A stretch of DNA of 48,330 bases from JACPHD01 sp964431805. Lineage in GTDB: Bacteria > Patescibacteriota > Patescibacteriia > Patescibacteriales > GWC2-42-12. Below the pieces are notes generated by a model, which was not told the DNA's origin, did no database searches, and saw only the letters and a list, made by a program, of their open reading frames with translations. Both the position numbers and the translations under genes were made by a program. The DNA is taken from NCBI GenBank assembly GCA_964431805.1, contig CAYSKV010000009.1, positions 1 through 48,330 of the forward strand. The letters are read 5' to 3'. Below are positions 30,466 through 37,634 of this stretch, piece by piece; the first letter of the stretch is position 1; each line of letters begins with the position of its first letter.

Positions 30466-31932
30466 TTACACTATTGGAAGATTCTCTGGCGGAGAATTTT
30501 TATACTTAGGCTCTGAATTATCGATATCAATTTTATTTTCCGGCGCAAAAATATTTTCTGACTTGGGCATATTTGATTCAAAATCTTTAGACGAACTCTC
30601 AATACTAACAGGCAACCCAGCCGGCGGCTCAGCTTTTCTACCAGGCGCTTTTTGAATTAAAGGCGCTTTAACTGATGCTTCAATCGGGAAATGCCAAATT
30701 GAAGCCAATTCTTCAGTATTAAGTATGCCTGGCAACCTACCGCGAGCGTCACTTCTTAATCTATAAGCCGTCATTAATTTATTTTTTCTTAAATTAACAC
30801 GATACTTTCCAAAAATTCTATCATAGGAAACTTTTGTCATGGTGCCGCCATCACCGACATCTGGTTTATAAGAATTTAAATCGTTAAAATTAAACTGCTT
30901 CATATAACCAGTCAAACCATAGGCCACCTTATTTTTATTCATCATTTCTTTTCTAGCGATATACACATATCTTATTTTAACGCCAAAGCCAAGTTTACCG
31001 GCCTTTTCCTGAATTTCTTCAACCTGTTTTTTCTGTTTAGGCTTTAAGCTCATCATTCTAAATTTTGTATCATCTTTGTCGTCCTTTTTTTCGGTTTCAA
31101 TATCTCCCCATAATTTATAAATTCCTTCGCTAAAAGATTCCATAATACCTAACAAACTGTCAATAAATTTATCGACTAAATCATTTGATTTTATTTTTTC
31201 ACCAATAATCTTTTTTATTTCATCATCAGCCTTATCAGCCCATTCATGCCCGATTGGTATAGTTAGAATTTGATACCATAGTTGCTCGCCCTTTTTCATA
31301 CTGCCCATTAAATCCATTAATACAGCCATCGGATCTTTATATTGAGTTTCTGGCTCACCCATTTGGTGCTCAAAATGCTTATAAGTTTTAATCGGATAAA
31401 CGGAATTTTTTACTAAAATATATTCGCTGCCAAAAATATCATATTCTTCATCAGGAAAACGAGTGGGCAAACCGTGAGTATAGTCATTAACTTCAATAAT
31501 TTCCGCATCAGGATATTGGGAATAAATTGCAGCTTCAACTAAATTACGATATTTTTCTGGCGTCCAAATTAAAAATTGTATATAGCCATTAATACTTACT
31601 ATCTCAAAACTAAAATAAAGTTGCCACTCGCCTAGCCACCACTTTTCAAATAAATCCTTAGTGCTATGAGCGCCAGCCAAATAAGCAAAAATATTTTCTA
31701 CAGCCATTGGCGTTTGGGCATTGCCTCGCGGTAAATCAATCGCTAATAAAATCGCCTTTTCCGTAGCGCCATAAGCCAATTTTACATACCTTAGCCAGAC
31801 CTGACCGACGCCCCAAATAAAAGTAATGGCAATCGGTAACCAGCCAACATAATAAAACAGCCTCAACAGTATTTGATCTGCGGGTAAATTTAAAAAATCC
31901 AATATTGGCTGTATGTTTATAACTATGTCCAT
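30466..31932 (-). CDS. Membrane protein partner of the TraD/HerA-like ATPase
   Basis: 488 aa. One or two N-terminal membrane segments (about 22-50, LFYYVGWLPIAITFIWGVGQVW) precede a large soluble part. That part contains FSFEIVSINGYIQFLIWTPEKYRNLVEAAIYSQYPDAEI, a charged coiled region (about 285-330) and a Pro-rich tail. It shows no catalytic motif I recognise. It is 30 nt upstream of the ATPase gene in the same direction, and its layout suits a membrane anchor for that ATPase. The function is inferred from context only. Confidence 0.65.
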   Translation of the reverse strand: MDIVINIQPILDFLNLPADQILLRLFYYVGWLPIAITFIWGVGQVWLRYVKLAYGATEKAILLAIDLPRGNAQTPMAVENIFAYLAGAHSTKDLFEKWWLGEWQLYFSFEIVSINGYIQFLIWTPEKYRNLVEAAIYSQYPDAEIIEVNDYTHGLPTRFPDEEYDIFGSEYILVKNSVYPIKTYKHFEHQMGEPETQYKDPMAVLMDLMGSMKKGEQLWYQILTIPIGHEWADKADDEIKKIIGEKIKSNDLVDKFIDSLLGIMESFSEGIYKLWGDIETEKKDDKDDTKFRMMSLKPKQKKQVEEIQEKAGKLGFGVKIRYVYIARKEMMNKNKVAYGLTGYMKQFNFNDLNSYKPDVGDGGTMTKVSYDRIFGKYRVNLRKNKLMTAYRLRSDARGRLPGILNTEELASIWHFPIEASVKAPLIQKAPGRKAEPPAGLPVSIESSSKDFESNMPKSENIFAPENKIDIDNSEPKYKNSPPENLPIV

Positions 31933-32025
31933 ATCTAATAAAAGTGGTTTGGGTTTCCTTTATTATTTTACCATATTTCACCTAATTTTGCCAAATCTCC
32001 AGCGCCTATAAATATGCGTGGAAAT

Positions 32026-32088
32026 AAAAAACGCCACACTCTACTCTTAACTATTTAGCTCTAAAGCCAAATATATAAAAAGGTGTGG
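32026..32088 (-). terminator. Terminator after the sigma-R4/HARE gene
   Basis: CCACAC (32034-32039) and GTGTGG (32083-32088) enclose an inner TTTAG/CTAAA hairpin; on the minus strand GTTTTTTATTT follows. It lies 22 nt after the gene stop. Confidence 0.65.
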
Positions 32089-32109
32089 AATTTTATTAAA
32101 ATTCTTATT

Positions 32110-33345
32110 TTATTCAGCGGCAATACCGCTTTTTTTAATCCTGTATTTGCCATCAGCAACAACTTCAAATTTATCACGATTCATTAAAGCTAAATTTATA
32201 GTGGCTTTTTTAACAACTCTTTGCGCTAAAACTTTATCAATAATTTCTTCGCGACTTAAAGGTTGGTCTAATTCTGACATAATTTTTTCAATTACATCGG
32301 AGACCGTTCCTTTTTGATAACCCCATTCTTTAAGACCGTAAAGACCGCGGCCAACTAAAATATATTTTTCATCCAAAATTAATTCATTATGCACTGTAGC
32401 GGCATTAGCTTTTTTCTTGTCAAAACTTATTTGATTTATTTTATCGGCAATCTCAGCGAAATGCATTGGTTTGCCGTTATTTTTTAAAATTAAATAAATT
32501 TTATCGTTAATCGTTTTTGGTTTAATCTCGCGTGAATCATTAATACCCCAAAAACCAAATTTATTCTGCTCGATTTTTTTAGCAGCTTGCAAAATTGAAT
32601 AAATGACTTTATTAGTATTAATAATATCTGCTTTTTCTTCAAATAGATCATTATTTAAAATTCCAGAAATATCTAAATTACCGATAGGATTAAATTTCTC
32701 TTGATTGTTTTGATACGATTCCAACTCTTTTGATAAATCAACTAATTCCTCGGTCATAAATATTTTTTTGACCCCTTGTATTTTTTCTAAAAGTTCTTTA
32801 GCCAAAGCTTCTAAATGTTCTAACGACTGATATTTTATTTTTAAAGATTCTTTAAAATGTTCCGAATCGCTTACAGCTTCAAATTCATCATGCAATAATT
32901 TTGATATTAAAAAATCAAAATGACGTTTATGTTTTAATTCATTTTCGCCGTTCTTTCCGCCGCCGATAGAAAAATTAACTAAGTTATTAAATAAATACTC
33001 TTTTTCCATCAAGCCGCCATGCTCTTCTAATAAATTGATTATAATATTTTTTAAGCCGTTTAAGTGGCTATCTAAATTTTCTAGTTGTCTTAATCTTTTT
33101 ATGCTGGAAGTTTCAATTTGTCTAATGCGTTCTCTGGTTAATTTATGCATTTTACCGATTTCCTCTAGAGTTTCTTTCCCGTCGCCACTTAAACCAAAGC
33201 GCCTAATTAAAACATCGCGCTCTCTTTCGTCGAGTTCGTTAAATAAGTTAGTAATTATTTCAACCGCATCAAGCCTGGCAACTTCTTCAGCTTGGTGGTT
33301 GTTCATTATTTGATCTAAAATTGATTTGTTGTCGTTATTTTCCAT
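32110..33345 (-). CDS. Sigma-70 region 4 fused to a HARE-like helix-turn-helix domain
   Basis: 411 aa. The N-terminus carries sigma region 4: ELDERERDVLIRRFGLSG (4.1-like) and TLEEIGKMHKLTRERIRQIE (4.2, about 59-78), which binds -35 elements. Regions 2 and 3, needed for -10 recognition and melting, are absent, so this is not a complete sigma factor. A long helical middle is followed by a HARE-HTH-like domain (about 272-345, NGKPMHFAEIADKINQ ... VGRGLYGLKEWG), the fold found in the Firmicutes RNA polymerase delta subunit, then a second winged-helix-like stretch (PLSREEIIDKVLAQR). It likely binds RNA polymerase or promoters as a transcription regulator (inference). It has a strong promoter. Confidence 0.85.
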   Translation of the reverse strand: MENNDNKSILDQIMNNHQAEEVARLDAVEIITNLFNELDERERDVLIRRFGLSGDGKETLEEIGKMHKLTRERIRQIETSSIKRLRQLENLDSHLNGLKNIIINLLEEHGGLMEKEYLFNNLVNFSIGGGKNGENELKHKRHFDFLISKLLHDEFEAVSDSEHFKESLKIKYQSLEHLEALAKELLEKIQGVKKIFMTEELVDLSKELESYQNNQEKFNPIGNLDISGILNNDLFEEKADIINTNKVIYSILQAAKKIEQNKFGFWGINDSREIKPKTINDKIYLILKNNGKPMHFAEIADKINQISFDKKKANAATVHNELILDEKYILVGRGLYGLKEWGYQKGTVSDVIEKIMSELDQPLSREEIIDKVLAQRVVKKATINLALMNRDKFEVVADGKYRIKKSGIAAE

Positions 33346-33433
33346 AAAATGAAAAAAATATATTAATATCTCCTTTTTAAATACATATTAAACAAGACTA
33401 TTAAGTTTTTGTCTATTATTTATTTATTGCAAT

Positions 33434-33462
33434 ATATTAACATATTTATTTTTATAAGTCAA
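33434..33462 (-). promoter_or_regulatory. Promoter of the sigma-R4/HARE gene
   Basis: Minus strand TTGACT (33457-33462), 17-nt spacer, TGT-TAATAT (33434-33439, extended -10). The roughly 85-nt leader contains AAAGGAG, but 27 nt before the ATG, too far to serve as a normal ribosome binding site. Confidence 0.7.
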
Positions 33463-33480
33463 GGGTTATTAAAAAAAATA

Positions 33481-33506
33481 AATAAAAAAGGCTAAAATTA
33501 GCCTTT
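33481..33506 (-). terminator. Terminator of murB
   Basis: AAAGGCTAA (33487-33495) and TTAGCCTTT (33498-33506) form a 9-bp stem with a 2-nt loop; the minus strand continues with T residues. It lies about 30 nt after the murB stop. Confidence 0.85.
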
Positions 33507-33537
33507 AATTATAAAAAATAAAAACAACATTTGATTT

Positions 33538-34476
33538 TTAAATATATTGTATTTCTTCTTCTAAATTAATTCTATATTTATTTTTAAATTTTACTTTTAT
33601 TAAATTTATTAGTTTAATAACATCTTTAGAGGTGGCTTTACCTGTATTTATAATAAAATTAGCATGTTTTTCACTAACCTTAGCTCCGCCTATAATTTTT
33701 CCTTTAAAACCAAGTTGATCGATTAAATAACCAACGCCTATTTTACCGTCTCTGATTAAATTTTCAGCCATTAAAAATTCAACTAGCTCTTTATTTTGTC
33801 TGATAATTTTTTTATATTCTAAATTTTTAAAAACACACCCGGCGCTTGGCTCTTTAGGATTCGAAGCAAAACGATGATTAAAATTTTTCTGGCTTAAAAT
33901 TTTTATTTTTTTAGCCATGCCTTTCACTAATTTTAATTTTACCCCAATAATTAATAAATTTTTTCTTTTTTTAAACATTGAGTTGCGATAACTAAAACCG
34001 CAAGACTTTTTATCTAATTTAATTAATTTTCTTTTTATTAAATCATAAGCCTCAACTTCAACTATTGAATCTGATATATTAGAACCATAGGCGCCAGCGT
34101 TTCCTCTAACTGCCCCGCCAACGCTGCCAGGAATACCAAACGACCATTCTAAACCCGCCAACTCGGCCAACTCACAAATTTTAGATAATTTAGTTAAACT
34201 TGTGCCTGCCCAGCAAGTTATATAATTTTTTTTAATTAAATATTGTTCGCCAGACATCTTTATAACTAATCCTTTAATTTTTTTACTAGTAATTAAAATA
34301 TTACTGCCCCCCGCTAAAATAGTTAAAGGTAATTTTTTAGCTTTAGCCCAATTGATTGCTTCTATCAACTCTTCCCTATTTTTAACTAGCAAAAAAAATT
34401 CAGCTTGTCCGCCGATGCGAAAAGTTGTAAACGGGGCTAAATTAAAATCTTTTTTAATTAATTTATCTATTAACAT
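33538..34476 (-). CDS. murB: UDP-N-acetylenolpyruvoylglucosamine reductase
   Basis: 312 aa from the ATG at 34476. It reduces the enolpyruvyl group to make UDP-MurNAc, an early peptidoglycan step. FAD-binding motifs TTFRIGGQAEFFL, LAGGSNILI and GIPGSVGGAVRGNAGAYG are followed by CGFSYRNSMFK and EPSAGCVFKN (with the proton-donor Ser/Cys region) and SEKHANFIINTG with the catalytic Glu. A TTG codon ten residues upstream (34506) keeps the frame open, but it abuts the repeat and adds no conserved residues. It follows mreB-mreC, forming a cell-wall/shape operon. Confidence 0.93.
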   Translation of the reverse strand: MLIDKLIKKDFNLAPFTTFRIGGQAEFFLLVKNREELIEAINWAKAKKLPLTILAGGSNILITSKKIKGLVIKMSGEQYLIKKNYITCWAGTSLTKLSKICELAELAGLEWSFGIPGSVGGAVRGNAGAYGSNISDSIVEVEAYDLIKRKLIKLDKKSCGFSYRNSMFKKRKNLLIIGVKLKLVKGMAKKIKILSQKNFNHRFASNPKEPSAGCVFKNLEYKKIIRQNKELVEFLMAENLIRDGKIGVGYLIDQLGFKGKIIGGAKVSEKHANFIINTGKATSKDVIKLINLIKVKFKNKYRINLEEEIQYI

Positions 34477-34500
34477 AAACAAACTATTAAATAACTTTAT

Positions 34501-34610
34501 TATCAAATAAAATTTAATACAATATATTTTTTGTTTATCCCGCTTAGGCGGGAAAAGTATTGTTTATACCCTTTAGGGTGAAAACTTTTTCTAAAAAAGT
34601 TTTCAAAGGT
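34501..34610 (-). repeat. Hairpin-mosaic repeat, copy B (mreC-murB gap)
   Basis: It shares with copy A the AAAACTTTTT/AAAAAGTTTT stem, the ACCCTAAAGGGT hairpin and a CCCGCCTAAGCGGG hairpin. Only one arm of the 19-bp stem remains (TATCAAATAAAATTTAAT, 34501-34518); its loop and second arm are missing, as after a deletion. Confidence 0.85.
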
Positions 34611-34611
34611 C

Positions 34612-35445
34612 TTACGGCAATAAAATAGAAACAACAGATAAATTATCTAAATCAACCATGGGTTCAATAGTAGCGCTTTGCCAAACTTCGTTATTTTCTT
34701 TATTAATCTTAGTCACTCGGCCGATTACTAGACCTTTGGGCACGCTCTGTTCCAAGCCGGAAGTGGCGACAATATCGTCGGGCTTAATATTCTCTGTCTG
34801 AGGTATAAAATCCATTTTTATGGTTAAACCTAGATCGCCTGAAGCAACACCAGAAGTTTTACTTTCTCCTAAAATTGCGGCTGCTAATTTTATATTTTTA
34901 TCAGTCACTAAATAAATTTCAGAAATATGTTCTTTAACATTGGCAATTTTTCCAACGATAACTCCTTGGCTTGAAGTACCAACGGCCGTTGAACTTACAA
35001 CAGCTAAACCTGCATATAAACCGTCGACCGAGCCCTTATCAATAATAACTGATTGATTGCCTTCTTCATTGCCACCAGCTAACTCCCCGCGAGAGATAAT
35101 ATTAGCTATTAAATAACGACGATTATCTTTATTTAAAAAATTAAGATGTTTTCTTAATATTGAATTTTCTTCTTCTAAAAATCTTAATTTAACATTTTCG
35201 GCAGTAAGTTGATTTATTTTATTTTTAGCTTGTTCTAGTTCTGAAGCTAAATCTTGTTTCTCGGTTTGTTCAAGATAAGTTTTATTAAAATTAGCGCTTA
35301 GAGAATAAAAAACACTTAGTGCCGGCCTAAACCCTTTATTTAAAAAGGATTCAACCGGATTTAATAATTTAGTATAATGCAAAAAAATAAGCAGCATAAT
35401 AACTGCTGCTAAAATAATATACTTTTTTATATTTAATTTAATCAT
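34612..35445 (-). CDS. mreC: Rod shape-determining protein MreC
   Basis: 277 aa. One N-terminal membrane helix (about 9-28) and a coiled coil (about 62-95, LASELEQAKNKINQLTAEN) precede the beta-barrel extracellular part with IIDKGSVDGLYAGLAVVS, GVIVGKIANVKEH and DIVATSGLEQSVPKGLVIG, which match MreC. It connects the MreB filament with wall synthesis enzymes. It lies 12 nt after the mreB stop. MreD is not found downstream, where murB stands instead. Confidence 0.92.
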   Translation of the reverse strand: MIKLNIKKYIILAAVIMLLIFLHYTKLLNPVESFLNKGFRPALSVFYSLSANFNKTYLEQTEKQDLASELEQAKNKINQLTAENVKLRFLEEENSILRKHLNFLNKDNRRYLIANIISRGELAGGNEEGNQSVIIDKGSVDGLYAGLAVVSSTAVGTSSQGVIVGKIANVKEHISEIYLVTDKNIKLAAAILGESKTSGVASGDLGLTIKMDFIPQTENIKPDDIVATSGLEQSVPKGLVIGRVTKINKENNEVWQSATIEPMVDLDNLSVVSILLP

Positions 35446-35457
35446 AATGATTAAGTA

Positions 35458-36501
35458 TTAATATTCTTCCGTAACCGGCGACAATACTTTCTCGAGTAGA
35501 GCCGGATCGGATAGCAATATTCCTGTACCCCTAACTACGCAAGTAAGCGGATCTTCGGCCACTCTTACGGGTATTTTTGTAGCTTGGGCAATTTCTTTAT
35601 CTAAGCCGCGAAGTAAGGCTCCGCCGCCAGTCAAAACAATACCATGTTCATAAATATCGGAAACTAACTCTGGCGGTGTGGTTTCTAAAGTTATTTTAAT
35701 ATTTTCTATAGTCTGCCTAATAATTCTTTGCATAGCTTCTCTAACTTGGCTGTCGGTTATCATAACTTCTTTTGGCAAACCATTAATTAAATCGCGTCCA
35801 CGGAGCGGCATTTCCATTGATTCTTTTAAAGGCGTGGCTGAGCCAATTCTAATTTTTATATTTTCCGCAACTTGCTCGCCGATTAAAATATTAAATTCTT
35901 CTCGCACATATTGAATAATATCATTATCTAAAGCATTGCCAGCTAAACGCAAAGTTTTCCAGGTAACCACCCCGCCTAAAGAAATCACCGCGATTTCAGT
36001 TGTGCCGCCGCCAATATCAACTACCATAGTAGCTTGCGCTCCGGTAACATCAAGACGGGTGCCGATAGCCGCGGCCATTGATTGCTCAATTAAAAAAACT
36101 TCGCGTGCGCCAGCCGATTTAGCCGCATCTTCAACCGCTTTCTTTTCTACTTCGGTTATATCTAAAGGAATACCAATAATAACTCGCGGCCTAGGCACTA
36201 AAGTAAAATGCTCAGCATGAACTTTATCAATAAAATATTTCAACATTTTTTCCGTAACTTCAAAATCAGAAATCACGCCGTCAACCAAAGGTTTAATGGC
36301 TTGAATATGGGGCGGAGTTTTACCCAACATTTTTTTAGCTTCAGCGCCAACACACAAAATTTCATCGGTCCGCAAATTAACCGCTACAATTGAAGGCTCG
36401 TTAATTACAATTCCCTTTTCTGGAGTATAAACCAAAGTATTATTAGTGCCTAAATCAATACCTAAATCTTTTGAAAATTTTCCGAAAAATTTGTTTAACA
36501 T
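35458..36501 (-). CDS. mreB: Rod shape-determining protein MreB (bacterial actin)
   Basis: 347 aa, full length. Actin-fold nucleotide motifs: LGIDLGTNNTLVY (phosphate 1), VVDIGGGTTEIAVISLGG (phosphate 2) and HGIVLTGGGALLRGLD (adenosine). The N-terminal MLNKFFGKFSKDL may be the amphipathic membrane-binding helix. It organises peptidoglycan synthesis, suggesting a rod or elongated cell with its own wall machinery. It has a consensus promoter (36532-36561) and leads the mreB-mreC-murB operon. Confidence 0.96.
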   Translation of the reverse strand: MLNKFFGKFSKDLGIDLGTNNTLVYTPEKGIVINEPSIVAVNLRTDEILCVGAEAKKMLGKTPPHIQAIKPLVDGVISDFEVTEKMLKYFIDKVHAEHFTLVPRPRVIIGIPLDITEVEKKAVEDAAKSAGAREVFLIEQSMAAAIGTRLDVTGAQATMVVDIGGGTTEIAVISLGGVVTWKTLRLAGNALDNDIIQYVREEFNILIGEQVAENIKIRIGSATPLKESMEMPLRGRDLINGLPKEVMITDSQVREAMQRIIRQTIENIKITLETTPPELVSDIYEHGIVLTGGGALLRGLDKEIAQATKIPVRVAEDPLTCVVRGTGILLSDPALLEKVLSPVTEEY

Positions 36502-36531
36502 TATGATGAATTTGTAATTTATTACTTCTCT

Positions 36532-36561
36532 AGTTTACCTTAAAAATAAACCTTTTGTCAA
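36532..36561 (-). promoter_or_regulatory. Promoter of mreB
   Basis: Minus strand perfect TTGACA (36556-36561), 18-nt spacer, TAAACT (36532-36537), giving a leader of about 25 nt. The -35 touches the base of the secDF terminator. Confidence 0.75.
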
Positions 36562-36593
36562 AAAACGGCTGCCAATAAAATGCCGCCGTTTTT
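36561..36593 (-). terminator. Terminator of secDF
   Basis: AAAAACGGC (36561-36569) pairs with GCCGTTTTT (36585-36593). The minus strand has a run of T after the stem. It lies 25 nt downstream of the secF stop. Confidence 0.85.
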
Positions 36594-36617
36594 ATTCAAT
36601 AATTTATTTTAAAAAAT

Positions 36618-37529
36618 TTATTTTTTACCTAGTTTCTCCCAAACCGCTAAAATCGGTGAAGCTACAAAAATTGATGAATATGTACCGACAAAAATACCAA
36701 CCGCTAAAGCTAAAACAAAAGTTCTGATAGAAGCTCCGCCAAAAATAATAATCGCGACTAAAACTAACAACACTGTTAAAGAAGTATTAAGCGAACGGAC
36801 GATAGTTTGATTTAAGCTAGTGTTAATTGTACCTTCAAAATCTTCATTGCTTTTAGGCAAATTTTCCCTTAAACGATCAAACACAACTATTGTATCATGA
36901 ACCGAATAACCAAGTACGGTTAAAATCGCTGCCACAAAAGCTGTATTAATTTCTACCCCATAAAAATGACCTAAAATAGCAAACACCCCCATAGTAATAA
37001 CTACGTCATGCAACATAGCGATAATTGCGGCCGAACCATACTTCCAAGAAGCAATTGGTTTAGAAACTTTTCTAAAAGCGTAAGTAATATAAGACAACAT
37101 AGCTATTAAAGCAAAAAATATTGCCCAAAGCGACTTAATTTTTAATTCTTCGCCGATAGAAGGTCCGACTGATTCAAAGCGTTGTTCTTCAACTGAATTA
37201 TCTTTATTTTCTTTTTTAGCAAGCTCGTCCAGTTTAGTTAATAATGCCTGATGGGTTTCTTCGCTTGTTTCCTGAAATTTTAACATCATTTCTTGCTCAC
37301 CTACCGGTTGGATAATTAAACTGCCTAATTTAAGGTCAGCTAAACCGGTTTCGATTTGGTTGACTGACGGCCTGGCGTTCATAAACTTTACTTCCGATAA
37401 ACTACCGCCAGTAAAATCAATACCAAATTTAAAACCCCAAATAAACAAAGCCGCAGCAAAAACTACAAATAAAGCTACTGAAATCCCCAACCAAATATTT
37501 TTCTTTTGAATTATTTTAAAATTTGTCAT
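36618..37529 (-). CDS. secF: Protein translocase subunit SecF
   Basis: 303 aa. TM1 (about 13-33) is followed by the periplasmic DFTGGSLSEVKF motif, then five helices with VESVGPSIGEELK-like RFESVGPSIGEEL, LTVLGYSVHDTIVVFDRLREN and NTSLNQTIVRSLNTS, all diagnostic for SecF. With SecD it uses the proton gradient to help release translocated proteins on the outer side of the membrane. It lies 105 nt downstream of secD, a gap with a possible RNA switch. AGGGG 4 nt before the ATG may serve as a weak ribosome binding site. Confidence 0.96.
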   Translation of the reverse strand: MTNFKIIQKKNIWLGISVALFVVFAAALFIWGFKFGIDFTGGSLSEVKFMNARPSVNQIETGLADLKLGSLIIQPVGEQEMMLKFQETSEETHQALLTKLDELAKKENKDNSVEEQRFESVGPSIGEELKIKSLWAIFFALIAMLSYITYAFRKVSKPIASWKYGSAAIIAMLHDVVITMGVFAILGHFYGVEINTAFVAAILTVLGYSVHDTIVVFDRLRENLPKSNEDFEGTINTSLNQTIVRSLNTSLTVLLVLVAIIIFGGASIRTFVLALAVGIFVGTYSSIFVASPILAVWEKLGKK

Positions 37530-37531
37530 AT

Positions 37532-37631
37532 ACCCCTACACTTAATTAATTATACAATTCTTTTTTTATTAATGATTCTTTTTTAACTCCCACGCTTATA
37601 TACAAAATCAGCAGACTATAAGTGTGGGGGT
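37532..37631 (-). promoter_or_regulatory. secD-secF intergenic element with alternative pairing
   Basis: In mRNA sense ACCCCCACACUUAUA (37617-37631), just after the secD stop, can pair with UAUAAGCGUGGGAGU (37586-37600; 13 of 15 pairs) or with AAGUGUAGGGGU (37532-37543; 11 of 12 pairs), which contains the AGGGG before the secF ATG. The two pairings exclude each other, so the element could control secF translation. Confidence 0.45.
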
Positions 37632-37634
37632 AAA

